This document shows, piece by piece, positions 1 through 6,550 of a stretch of DNA of 6,678 bases. A program made the translations under genes and the position numbers. Position 1 is the first letter of the stretch. Each line of letters starts with the position of its first letter. The notes beneath the pieces are model-generated. The model was given only the letters and a program-made list of their open reading frames with translations, did no database searches and was not told the origin of the DNA. Source of the DNA: Hyphomicrobiales bacterium (GTDB lineage: Bacteria > Pseudomonadota > Alphaproteobacteria > Rhizobiales > Xanthobacteraceae); NCBI GenBank assembly GCA_003133345.1, contig PKXB01000146.1:2465-9142 (forward strand). Direction: 5' to 3'.

Positions 1-2006
1 CCGCCGCCGGAGACGCCGGTGACGCAGGTGAACAGGCCGAGCGGGATCTCGGCGTCGATGTTCTTGAGATTGTTGCCGCGCGCGTTGACCACCTTGATGG
101 TGCGTCGCTTGTTGGGCGGCTTGCGCTCCAGCACCGGCACGCTGAGTTCGCCGGAGAGATATTTGCCGGTCCAGGAGCGCGGCGTGGCGATGATGTCGTC
201 GACCGTGCCTTCCGCCACGATGTGGCCGCCATGAATGCCGGCGCCCGGGCCGATGTCGAGCACGTAGTCGGCGGTGCGGATGGCATCCTCGTCGTGCTCG
301 ACCACGATCACGGTGTTGCCGAGATCGCGCAGGCGCTTGAGGGTCTCGAGCAGACGCGCGTTGTCGCGCTGGTGCAGGCCGATGGAGGGCTCGTCGAGCA
401 CGTAAAGCACGCCGGTGAGGCCGCTGCCGATCTGCGAAGCCAGCCGAATGCGCTGGCTCTCGCCGCCGGACAATGTGCCGGACGGGCGGGCGAGCGTGAG
501 ATAGTCGAGGCCGACATCGACCAGGAACTTCAGCCGTTCGCGGATTTCCTTGAGCACCCGCACGCCAATTTCATTCTGCTTGGGGTTAAGGTGCTTGGGC
601 AGCTCGGTGAACCAGGCGCCGGCGCGCTTCACGCTCAGCTCGGCCACCTCGGAGATATGCTTGGTCGCGATCTTGACGCAAAGCGCTTCCGGCTTGAGCC
701 GGGCGCCGTGGCAGGCCGCGCAGGGCACGTCGGTGAAATATTTCAGCAGGTCCTCGCGCGCCCACTCGCTTTCGGTCTCCTTGAAGCGGCGCTCGAGATT
801 GGTGATCACGCCCTCGAACGGCTTCTTGGTGGTGTAGCCGCGCAAGCCGTCGTCATAGACGAATTTGATGTCGTCCTCGCCCGAGCCGTACAGGATCGCG
901 TCTTGCGTTTTCTTCGACAGGTCCTTCCATTTGACGTCGAGCGTGAAGCGGAAATGTTTGGCCAGCGCGTCGAGCGTCTGGATGTAATAGGGCGAGCTTG
1001 ATTTCGCCCAGGGTGCGATGGCGCCCTTGCGCAAGGACGCGTCGGGGTCGGGGATCACCAGGCTGGCATCGATGTGCTGCTCAACGCCGAGCCCGCCGCA
1101 TTCCGGACAGGCGCCGAACGGATTGTTGAACGAGAACAGCCGCGGCTCGATTTCCGGGATGGTGAAGCCGGACACCGGACAGGCGAATTTCTCCGAGAAG
1201 ATCAGCCGCTCGGCATTGGCATTGCGTCCGCGATTGGCGGTCGCACCAGTCGCTTTGGTGTCGGCGAGTTCGACCATCGCCAGCCCGTCGGCGAGTTTGA
1301 GGCATTGCTCGAGCGAATCCGCCAAGCGCGCCGAGATGTCCGGCTGCACCAGCAGGCGATCCACCACCACGTCGATGTCGTGGGTGAATTTCTTGTCGAG
1401 CGCCGGCACGTCGGCGATCTCGTAAAATTTGCCGTCGATCTTGACGCGCTGGTAGCCCTTCTTGAGGAACTCGGCCAATTCCTTGCGGTATTCGCCCTTG
1501 CGGCCGCGCACCACCGGCGCCAGCACATAGATGCGCGTGCCTTCCTTCAGCGCCATCACCTTGTCGACCATCTGCGACACGGTCTGGCTCTCGATCGGCA
1601 GACCGGTGGCCGGTGAGTAGGGCACGCCGATGCGCGCCCACAGCAGGCGCATGTAGTCGTAGATCTCGGTGACGGTGCCGACGGTGGAGCGCGGATTCTT
1701 CGAGGTGGTCTTCTGCTCGATCGATATGGCCGGCGACAGCCCGTCGATCTGGTCGACATCCGGCTTCTGCATCATCTCGAGGAACTGCCGCGCATAGGCC
1801 GACAGGCTCTCGACGTAGCGGCGCTGGCCCTCGGCATAGATGGTGTCGAACGCCAAAGAAGACTTGCCCGAGCCCGACAGGCCGGTGAACACGACGAGCT
1901 GGTCGCGCGGAATGGCGACGTCGATGTTCTTGAGATTGTGCTCGCGCGCGCCGCGGATCGTGATGGCGCGGGCGTCGCGGGGCGGCTGGTTGGGGCGTTC
2001 GGGCAT
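1..2006 (-). CDS. uvrA: UvrA, excinuclease ABC subunit A (partial, C-terminus beyond left edge)
   Basis: UvrA is the dimeric ABC-type ATPase that finds bulky DNA damage and loads UvrB in cytoplasmic nucleotide excision repair. Translating from the ATG at 2006 gives 668 codons inside the window; a full protein is usually about 950-1000 residues. The first Walker A is GLSGSGKSS (residues 42-50). A degenerate zinc module spans residues 276-303 (CPVS then CPEC). The ABC signature LSGGESQ is at 512-518, the Walker B plus catalytic Glu in VLDEP at about 536-540, and the switch His in VVEHD near 571. The second Walker A begins as GVSGGG at the very edge. The UvrB-binding and insertion domains lie between the first Walker A and the zinc module. 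No in-frame ATG exists upstream within the open frame, and MPERPN runs directly into the conserved [11 protein letters not shown], so this start is preferred. It has no good Shine-Dalgarno sequence. A LexA-type box lies 7 bases upstream, suggesting SOS control. The identification is secure. Confidence 0.98.
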   Translation of the reverse strand, partial: MPERPNQPPRDARAITIRGAREHNLKNIDVAIPRDQLVVFTGLSGSGKSSLAFDTIYAEGQRRYVESLSAYARQFLEMMQKPDVDQIDGLSPAISIEQKTTSKNPRSTVGTVTEIYDYMRLLWARIGVPYSPATGLPIESQTVSQMVDKVMALKEGTRIYVLAPVVRGRKGEYRKELAEFLKKGYQRVKIDGKFYEIADVPALDKKFTHDIDVVVDRLLVQPDISARLADSLEQCLKLADGLAMVELADTKATGATANRGRNANAERLIFSEKFACPVSGFTIPEIEPRLFSFNNPFGACPECGGLGVEQHIDASLVIPDPDASLRKGAIAPWAKSSSPYYIQTLDALAKHFRFTLDVKWKDLSKKTQDAILYGSGEDDIKFVYDDGLRGYTTKKPFEGVITNLERRFKETESEWAREDLLKYFTDVPCAACHGARLKPEALCVKIATKHISEVAELSVKRAGAWFTELPKHLNPKQNEIGVRVLKEIRERLKFLVDVGLDYLTLARPSGTLSGGESQRIRLASQIGSGLTGVLYVLDEPSIGLHQRDNARLLETLKRLRDLGNTVIVVEHDEDAIRTADYVLDIGPGAGIHGGHIVAEGTVDDIIATPRSWTGKYLSGELSVPVLERKPPNKRRTIKVVNARGNNLKNIDAEIPLGLFTCVTGVSGG

Positions 2007-2013
2007 GCCGCCA

Positions 2014-2028
2014 GAACGTAGTAAGAAC
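2014..2028 (-). promoter_or_regulatory. Putative LexA (SOS) box of uvrA
   Basis: The plus strand reads GAAC-GTAGTAA-GAAC, which on the uvrA strand is GTTC-N7-GTTC. This is an exact match to the direct-repeat operator known for alphaproteobacterial LexA. It ends 7 bases before the uvrA ATG, so LexA bound here would cover the start region. The motif and spacing are read directly; binding and SOS regulation are inferred from the family and from uvrA being a typical SOS gene. Confidence 0.72.
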
Positions 2029-2076
2029 GGGCCGGTTTTGCCAGTGCAGGGCCGGCTGCGGTTGAAAACTATCCGC

Positions 2077-2108
2077 CAAAAAGACAAGGGCCGGCGCGAG
2101 ACCGGCCC
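2077..2108 (-). terminator. Rho-independent terminator of the omp gene
   Basis: On the minus strand GGGCCGG (2108-2102) pairs with CCGGCCC (2094-2088) across a 7-base loop. It is followed at once by TTGTCTTTTT. A 7-bp all-GC stem plus a T tract is a good intrinsic terminator. It lies 27 bases after the omp stop codon and about 70 bases before the uvrA start, so it should end the omp transcript and keep uvrA under its own promoter. Confidence 0.8.
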
Positions 2109-2134
2109 TGCTCAGGTCTTTGCAGACGTCGCGG

Positions 2135-2788
2135 CTAGAAGTGGTAGTTTATGCCACCCCGAACGATGCTGGTCTTGAACGTAACGTCGTTTGCGCCGCA
2201 AGTGGCAACGCTGCAGTTTGCCTTGCCGAGATCGACATAGAGATATTCGACCTTGGCCGACCAGGCGCCCATGAAGGCGTATTCGAGGCCGCCGCCGCCG
2301 GTCCAACCGAACCTGGTATCGGTTTCCGACGCGCCGCCGACCGGCGTCATCTTGACGTCGCCAAATGCCGCGCCGCCGGTGATGTAGGGCATCCAGCGAT
2401 CCATGGCATAGCCGATGCGGCCACGCGCCGTTGCGAGCCAATCGTTTTTCGTTTCGCAACAGATGGTGGCGTCGGTGCCCTTGATCCAGCTGGCGTCGAC
2501 GTCGCCTTCCAGGCCCCAGACCCATAAGCCGGTCTGCAGATTGTAACCAATCGTGCCGCCGGCCAGCGCGCCGCGGACGTTGAAGTCGCCGGTGCTGCCG
2601 CCGGCGCTGGTCCAGTTTGATGTGCCAAAGCCGTAGCCGCCGTTGATGCCGACATAGAACCCGGTCCAATTCCACGGTGCGGCGTAAGGTGCCTTGAAGG
2701 CGGGCTGCGGGAAGTCGGCGGCAAATGCTGGCAATGCCATCGCGGCAGCCAACAGGCCCGCGCAGGCCGCGAGAGTGAAACGATTCAT
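2135..2788 (-). CDS. Outer-membrane beta-barrel protein, Omp25/RopB-like
   Basis: This 217-residue protein looks like one of the small porin-like 8-stranded barrels (OMP_b-brl type) common as paralogues in Hyphomicrobiales. Residues 1-23 are a signal peptide ending in AFA, with cleavage before ADFP. The mature N-terminus has the family hallmark WTGFYVGINGGYGFG (41-55). Alternating aromatic and glycine-rich strands follow, and the protein ends GGINYHF with the terminal Phe typical of outer-membrane proteins. Unusual for such barrels are two cysteine pairs, C110-C111 and C192/C197, probably in surface loops. I chose the ATG at 2788 because AGGAGG (2801-2796) lies 7 bases upstream and the signal peptide then starts correctly; a start nine codons earlier would add residues before the signal. 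It sits between uvrA and ssb, is divergent from ssb and has its own terminator. Its function is likely envelope structure or permeability. Family assignment is strong; no specific substrate is known. Confidence 0.9.
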   Translation of the reverse strand: MNRFTLAACAGLLAAAMALPAFAADFPQPAFKAPYAAPWNWTGFYVGINGGYGFGTSNWTSAGGSTGDFNVRGALAGGTIGYNLQTGLWVWGLEGDVDASWIKGTDATICCETKNDWLATARGRIGYAMDRWMPYITGGAAFGDVKMTPVGGASETDTRFGWTGGGGLEYAFMGAWSAKVEYLYVDLGKANCSVATCGANDVTFKTSIVRGGINYHF

Positions 2789-2795
2789 CGTGTGA

Positions 2796-2801
2796 CCTCC
2801 T
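2796..2801 (-). promoter_or_regulatory. Strong ribosome binding site of omp
   Basis: AGGAGG on the minus strand, 7 bases before the ATG at 2788, is a perfect Shine-Dalgarno core. It fixes the start codon of the omp gene and fits an abundant outer-membrane protein. uvrA and marC in this window have no comparable site. Confidence 0.85.
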
Positions 2802-2936
2802 GAAAATTCGGCCAAAGCGAACGCGGAACAGGAGGCGGACCGTATACGTTGTGGTTGATTCGAGCTGTGACTTTATAGCAACAGAAAAGGCAAATTAGTG
2901 AGCCGAATCAAATGCCTAAATGGTTAAAATTCACGA

Positions 2937-2951
2937 GAACAAAAAAAGAAC
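2937..2951 (+). promoter_or_regulatory. Putative LexA (SOS) box between omp and ssb
   Basis: The plus strand reads GAAC, seven A residues, then GAAC: an exact GAAC-N7-GAAC direct repeat, the operator form of alphaproteobacterial LexA. It lies 206 bases before the ssb ATG and 148 bases before the omp ATG. ssb is a known SOS gene in many bacteria, so ssb is the likely target, which implies a long ssb leader. Control of omp from the same site is possible. The T-rich minus strand could be mistaken for a terminator tail. Confidence 0.68.
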
Positions 2952-2961
2952 AAGACTGCGT

Positions 2962-2985
2962 CCTGGGATTGCGCTACAACCCAGG
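2962..2985. repeat. Imperfect inverted repeat in ssb upstream region
   Basis: CCTGGG (2962-2967) and CCCAGG (2980-2985) form a 6-bp stem. After a bulged A, TTG pairs with CAA to leave a 5-base loop. The hairpin begins 10 bases after the LexA-type box, so it could be the 5' end of a structured ssb leader. No T tract follows on the plus strand, so it does not terminate in that direction. Confidence 0.4.
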
Positions 2986-3065
2986 CGGGGTGCCAGAAGC
3001 CCTGTGGATTAAGGCCGAACAAGCTTGCCGCACGAGGGCCAACGTCTAGGGTGAAGTTAATTTTC

Positions 3066-3090
3066 GGGGCCGCGCGCGGCGGGCGGCCCC
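3066..3090 (+). repeat. GC-rich hairpin in the ssb leader
   Basis: GGGGCCGC (3066-3073) pairs perfectly with GCGGCCCC (3083-3090) across a 9-base loop, an 8-bp all-GC stem ending 67 bases before the ssb ATG. It is followed by CTTACC rather than a T tract, so it is not a canonical terminator. It may stabilise or modulate the ssb mRNA leader, but it may also be a by-product of local GC richness. Confidence 0.4.
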
Positions 3091-3157
3091 CTTACCGGCG
3101 AGCGGCGGCGACTTGCAACGAGGTCGCGCGACCGCAGATCGCCACGCGGAGAGCATC

Positions 3158-3655
3158 ATGGCAGGTAGCGTCAACAAGGTGATCCTCATCGGCAATCTCG
3201 GTGCGGATCCGGAAATTCGCCGCACCCAGGACGGCCGTCCGATCGCGAATTTGCGGGTGGCCACCTCGGAAAGCTGGCGCGACAAGACCACTGGCGAGCG
3301 CAAGGAAAAAACCGAGTGGCATCGGGTGGTGATCTTCAACGAGGGCCTGTGCAAGATCGTCGAGCAATACCTCAAGAAGGGCTCGAAGGTTTACCTGGAA
3401 GGCGCGCTGCAGACGCGCAAATGGCAGGACAAGGACGGCCACGACCGCTACTCGACCGAAGTGGTGCTGCAGGGCTTCAATTCGCAGCTCACCATGCTCG
3501 ATACCCGCGGCGGCGGTGGCGGCGCCAGTGCCGACAGCGGCGATGACTTCGGTTCCAGCGGTCCCAGTGCCGGATCGAGCGCGGCGCGCGAGCGCAAGCC
3601 GGCGCTGGCCGGCGCTGGCAAGTCGGGCGATATGGACGACGAGATTCCGTTCTGA
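3158..3655 (+). CDS. ssb: Single-stranded DNA-binding protein SSB
   Basis: SSB is the tetrameric protein that coats single-stranded DNA in replication, recombination and repair and recruits partners through its C-terminal tip. The 165-residue product starts [15 protein letters not shown] and has an OB fold over about residues 5-112. The DNA-stacking aromatics W40, W54 and F60 fall at the same numbers as in E. coli SSB, and H55 is present. A short disordered linker rich in Gly, Ser and Ala (about 115-157) leads to the acidic tip MDDEIPF, the partner-binding signature. Length is normal for the family. I chose the ATG at 3158 because a GGAGAG-type ribosome binding site lies just upstream and the protein matches homologues exactly there; a start 15 codons earlier gives a non-homologous extension. 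It is divergent from omp, convergent with the membrane-protein gene, and probably SOS-controlled through the box at 2937-2951. Confidence 0.98.
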   Translation: MAGSVNKVILIGNLGADPEIRRTQDGRPIANLRVATSESWRDKTTGERKEKTEWHRVVIFNEGLCKIVEQYLKKGSKVYLEGALQTRKWQDKDGHDRYSTEVVLQGFNSQLTMLDTRGGGGGASADSGDDFGSSGPSAGSSAARERKPALAGAGKSGDMDDEIPF

Positions 3656-3797
3656 CGGCGAGTGCTGCGCTTCGCCCGATTACCGGCGGGACGCGTCGTT
3701 GGCAGGTATGATGTGCGACGGCGGTGATCTACATTGCAGTAATTGCGCGATCTTCATGGTTCAGCCATCATAGAATAGCGCTCCCGTAATTTTGGAG
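3656..3797. other. Convergent intergenic gap after ssb
   Basis: These 142 bases separate the convergent ends of ssb and the membrane-protein gene. I find only weak stems of 4-5 bp and no clear intrinsic terminator for either gene. Positions 3714-3746 resemble 6374-6405 upstream of marC. Confidence 0.5.
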
Positions 3798-4928
3798 TCA
3801 CTGTCGGTTTGCCGGGATTTTCATGGACCAGCCGGGATTGATCGGGGCCGTCAAGTCCTGCTTGCCGACTTGTTCGGCATACGCGGCCCAATGCTGATCG
3901 GGCCATGCGCCTCTCCAAAAATAATCAGCGGAATACAAGCTGAAAAAAATAGCAAGTGTAGCAGTCGCGATGAGCCTTGGACAATCGCCAGAAAACCACA
4001 GCGATATTGCGCACCATATCAACGCGAGCTGTGGAATATAAAAATAACGGGGACCGTTGTATGGCGAGTCAAAAACATTCGGGTAATATCGAAACTTCCA
4101 GATCGTCCCGACGATGACCACGAGGGCGAAAAACAGAATCCCGATGCGAAATAGCCGGCCGTCGCGCACGACTAGTGATGTGAGGATCACGACGATCGCC
4201 GCAATCACGCCCATGACGCTCGCCCCCGCGCACCGCATCAGCGCTGTCTGGAGAAGATGCAGAATATTGGGTTCGCCGATGCGTTGGAGAGGCGGAGATA
4301 GCTGTAGGATCAAAATTAAATTTAATACTCCGAGGGCTATGGCAATCCCAAAAAGCCAATGCCGCGTATAGGCAAATCGAAGTACGGCAACGGGTAACCG
4401 CATGGCGGCAAACGGCCCGCTCAAGCCGGCGAAAACAACGAAACTTATTTGATTGCCAACCCTGACCGGCGATGAGGGAATCGTGCCGCAAAGTACTGCG
4501 GCGAGTGCCGGACCGAGAAACCATTGAAGGTTAATCAGGTTGCCGAATATTTCGCCGCCGGGGTTTGGCGCCAGCGAGAGGCTGGCGCCAAGAAGGAACC
4601 CGAGAGCCGCATTTGGAGCAGCAATGACAATGCTAAAGGCGCCCCAAGCTACAAAGATTAGGGCGGACCACGCGTATAGCGTCGGTGCGTGAATCGGATC
4701 GAACAGCGCCGCGATTGCTGCCGCGAGTCCTTGCAGGATATGTAAGTAGCCCGCATACGGCAGAAATATCACGCGGGGGCCATGCAGGTATTGTTGGAGC
4801 CACAAAAGGTTACCGTCTTCCGCCCAAAATTGCGGATGTGCGAACGCATCGAAGGACCGCACATAGTAGAGGGCGGCGGCGGTAATCGCGGCCAAGATTG
4901 GCGCGGCTCTGCTAGAGGCTTCGTTCAT
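3798..4928 (-). CDS. Polytopic membrane protein, GT-C glycosyltransferase-like
   Basis: I do not recognise a named gene. The 376-residue product is hydrophobic, with about ten to eleven likely membrane segments (roughly 8-22, 60-76, 85-103, 106-119, 134-149, 160-175, 191-208, 233-254, 260-276, 298-312, 316-332). After the first segment comes FWAEDGN (34-40), an acidic pair in the first external loop, which is where GT-C fold glycosyltransferases keep catalytic acidic residues. NLINLQWFLGP (130-140) and GPRYFYIPQL (292-301) also look conserved. Such enzymes use polyprenyl-phosphate sugars on the outer face of the inner membrane. The gene starts 14 bases after the methyltransferase stop, so the two are probably co-transcribed; AGGA lies only 2 bases before the ATG. 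Base composition is clearly AT-richer than uvrA, suggesting recent acquisition. That it is an integral membrane protein is firm; GT-C function is inference from topology and the ED motif. Confidence 0.72.
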   Translation of the reverse strand: MNEASSRAAPILAAITAAALYYVRSFDAFAHPQFWAEDGNLLWLQQYLHGPRVIFLPYAGYLHILQGLAAAIAALFDPIHAPTLYAWSALIFVAWGAFSIVIAAPNAALGFLLGASLSLAPNPGGEIFGNLINLQWFLGPALAAVLCGTIPSSPVRVGNQISFVVFAGLSGPFAAMRLPVAVLRFAYTRHWLFGIAIALGVLNLILILQLSPPLQRIGEPNILHLLQTALMRCAGASVMGVIAAIVVILTSLVVRDGRLFRIGILFFALVVIVGTIWKFRYYPNVFDSPYNGPRYFYIPQLALIWCAISLWFSGDCPRLIATATLAIFFSLYSADYFWRGAWPDQHWAAYAEQVGKQDLTAPINPGWSMKIPANRQ

Positions 4929-4942
4929 CGTCCTGTGCTCGG

Positions 4943-5678
4943 CTATTTCTTCCCGCTGGTGAGGACGAACGCTCGAAACCGTTTGAAAATAGATGGAGAA
5001 AACGCGCGTTTATCGATTTCATTATAGATCGGCAGCAGGTGACGCATCAAACCCGACGCGATATACTGATAAGAAAGGCCCGACAGAAAATCCGACTCGA
5101 CAGAAAATCCCGCGCGGCGGAACACATCGGCCGTTCGCCATGCAAGAATGGGTCTCTCGTTTTCCGTCACACCGACCGAGCTGTAAAAAGGCGATGATGG
5201 ATCGCGATAGAGATACATGAAGGGGTTCATGCGATTGGGATCGAACGCCATGAATCGGCCGCCCTTGACCAGCACGCGATAGACTTCCGCTGCGCATGCG
5301 GACGGATCGGGCAGGTGGTGAACCATTGCGCTAAGCAGCACGCCGTCGAAGCTTTCGGATTCGAACGGCAGATTCTCGACGTCAGCGACCTCAAAAGAAA
5401 TTTCCGGGTCCTTCGCGCGCGCGCTCAATCTGCGCCAGGCTGAGATCGGCTCCGGTCACCTTATAGCCTGCGCGGTGGAGGAGCTCGCTGAAAACGCCAG
5501 AGCCGCAGCCGAGGTCCGCCACGCGCGCTCCGCGCGGAAGGCCGGTCAACCGCACGAAGGCATCGATCAGGCGCTGGTTTGATGCCGGCGTAAACGCATT
5601 GTAATCTTGGAGAGCTGCGTACTGGTCGAAAAAAGCGACCTCTTTCAATTTATCTTGTCCGCGTGCCGGCCCGCTCAT
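4943..5678 (-). pseudogene. SAM-dependent class I methyltransferase, split by a frameshift
   Basis: Two overlapping reading frames together encode one Methyltransf_11-type enzyme. The first, from the ATG at 5678, carries FFDQY, motif I VADLGCGSG (about 53-61) and the SAM-ribose acidic residue in GADLS (D78), then runs to an early stop at 5391. The second carries DVENLPF, the motif IV-like FDGVLLSAMVHHLPDP, VLVKGGRF, and ends VLTSGKK at 4943. They must be joined at about 5414-5424, an 11-base alternating C/G tract. Adding one CG unit restores IERARAKDPEISF and a 245-residue protein of normal family length and motif spacing. As read, the gene gives only a truncated product lacking the second half of the fold. 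It may be a slippage mutation, a phase-variable tract or a sequencing error. It lies 30 bases after marC and 14 before the membrane-protein gene. No substrate can be assigned; context suggests envelope glycan or lipid modification. A TTG at 5696 is an alternative start. Confidence 0.82.
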
Positions 5679-5708
5679 ATGCGATATATGAAGCAACTCG
5701 AAGATGTG

Positions 5709-6332
5709 TCAACCGAATACGATCTTCACGCCGTCGATCACGAATTGCACGGCGAGCGCGGCCAGCAGCACGCCGAGCAGGCGCGACAGCACGACATTGG
5801 CAGTGGTGCCGAGCAGCGCCGCGATGCGCGCCGCGAGCGCGAACACGGCAAAGCATAGCGCCAGCACCGCGGCGACCACGCCGAGCAGAACGCCCATATG
5901 CACCGGGTCGCCGCCGGCGCGGCCGGCGAGCAGCACGCTGGCGGTGATGGCGCCGGGGCCGGCCATCAACGGAATGGCGAGCGGGAAGGCGGCGATGTTG
6001 CGCACGTGCTCCTCGATCGCTTCCTCGGCCTGTTTCGATTGCCGTTCGATGCGCAGGCCGAACACCATTTCAGACGCGATCGAGAACAGCAGCAAGCCGC
6101 CGGCGATGCGGAAGGCGGGGAGGCCGATCGACAGCGTGCGCAGCAGCCAGTCGCCGATTAGCGCGCTGCCGGCAAGGATCGCCGCCGCGATCAGGCAGGC
6201 GCGCAGCGCCACGGCGCGGCGTGCGCGGTCCGGCAGGCCGTGGGTGATCGCGACAAAGGTCGGCACCAGGCCGAGCGGATCGACCACGACGACCATGGTC
6301 ACCAGGGCGGAGATCAGGAACTCGAGCGGCAT
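5709..6332 (-). CDS. MarC family integral membrane protein
   Basis: The 207-residue product belongs to the MarC/YchE/YhgN (UPF0056) family of six-segment inner-membrane proteins. Despite the name, a role in multiple antibiotic resistance has not held up, and the transported substrate is unknown. Visible family motifs are DPLGLVPTF (18-26), RIAGGLLLF (75-83), AFPLAIPLMAGPGAIT (115-130) and RLLGVLLAALAVQFVIDG (184-201). Hydrophobic segments fit about 3-27, 44-62, 70-90, 115-136, 145-168 and 183-202. Length is normal. The ATG at 6332 fits the family N-terminus, though no clear ribosome binding site precedes it. It is GC-rich like the core genome and divergent from gyrA. It is the first gene of a probable three-gene minus-strand unit with the methyltransferase and the GT-C-like protein. 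Confidence 0.93.
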   Translation of the reverse strand: MPLEFLISALVTMVVVVDPLGLVPTFVAITHGLPDRARRAVALRACLIAAAILAGSALIGDWLLRTLSIGLPAFRIAGGLLLFSIASEMVFGLRIERQSKQAEEAIEEHVRNIAAFPLAIPLMAGPGAITASVLLAGRAGGDPVHMGVLLGVVAAVLALCFAVFALAARIAALLGTTANVVLSRLLGVLLAALAVQFVIDGVKIVFG

Positions 6333-6550
6333 GAGCTTCGCGTAGCGGTCGTGTTCGGTTGGGTCAAATGGGCTGCGAAACGGCGGTGATGTATGGCAGT
6401 TTTGCAGCCCGCCGCGCGGCTTTCCAGAATTCGAATAAACTATTGAAAAACAACAGATAATAAGCCTGTATTCGCCGCGATTTCGGGTGGCAATGCCGAG
6501 GTGAATCAGTTAAGAAAATCGGACCGTAAAACACGCGCGGGAAGCCAGCT
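6333..6550. other. Divergent marC/gyrA intergenic region
   Basis: This 218-base region lies between the divergent marC and gyrA starts and should hold both promoters. Its middle is AT-rich. A weak gyrA promoter candidate is TTGAAA (6443-6448) with TGTATT (6467-6472) at 18-base spacing. GGGAAG (6539-6544) lies 6 bases before the gyrA TTG and is the likely ribosome binding site. A hairpin occupies 6371-6409. Confidence 0.5.
6371..6409. repeat. Inverted repeat upstream of marC
   Basis: GGCTGCGAAAC (6371-6381) pairs with GTTTTGCAGCC (6399-6409) as an 11-bp stem with one G-U pair on the plus-strand RNA and a 17-base loop. It lies 38 bases before the marC ATG. No T tract follows on either strand, so it is more likely a leader structure or a protein site than a terminator. 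Confidence 0.5.

Larger units (their letters stand above)
2789..3157. other. Divergent omp/ssb intergenic control region
   Basis: This 369-base region separates the divergent omp and ssb starts. It is AT-richer in its omp-proximal half and very GC-rich close to ssb. It contains the omp ribosome binding site, a LexA-type box (2937-2951), an imperfect hairpin (2962-2985) and a GC-rich hairpin (3066-3090). TATAAA on the minus strand around 2877-2872 could be an omp -10 element, and TAAAAT on the plus strand (2925-2930) could be an ssb -10 element. Neither has a convincing -35, so I do not call promoters. One short ORF (2912-3049) is open but poorly supported. Confidence 0.6.

Noticed and set aside
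222..1001. A 259-codon open frame on the plus strand.
   Set aside because: It is antisense to uvrA with complementary codon phase in GC-rich DNA. The minus-strand frame has Walker, signature and zinc motifs, while this product has no recognisable domain.
1081..2079. A 332-codon minus-strand frame overlapping uvrA.
   Set aside because: It is an alternative frame of the same strand, rich in Arg, Ala and Pro. Conserved UvrA motifs occur only in the frame starting at 2006.
2941..2985. Hairpin plus T-rich run on the minus strand, looking like an intrinsic terminator.
   Set aside because: The T run lies more than ten bases after the stem, there is no minus-strand gene to its right to terminate, and the run is the spacer of a GAAC-N7-GAAC repeat.
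4943..5428. The downstream methyltransferase frame as a separate 161-residue gene from a TTG.
   Set aside because: It lacks the SAM-binding motif I, which is in the overlapping upstream frame, and joining the two gives a normal-length enzyme.
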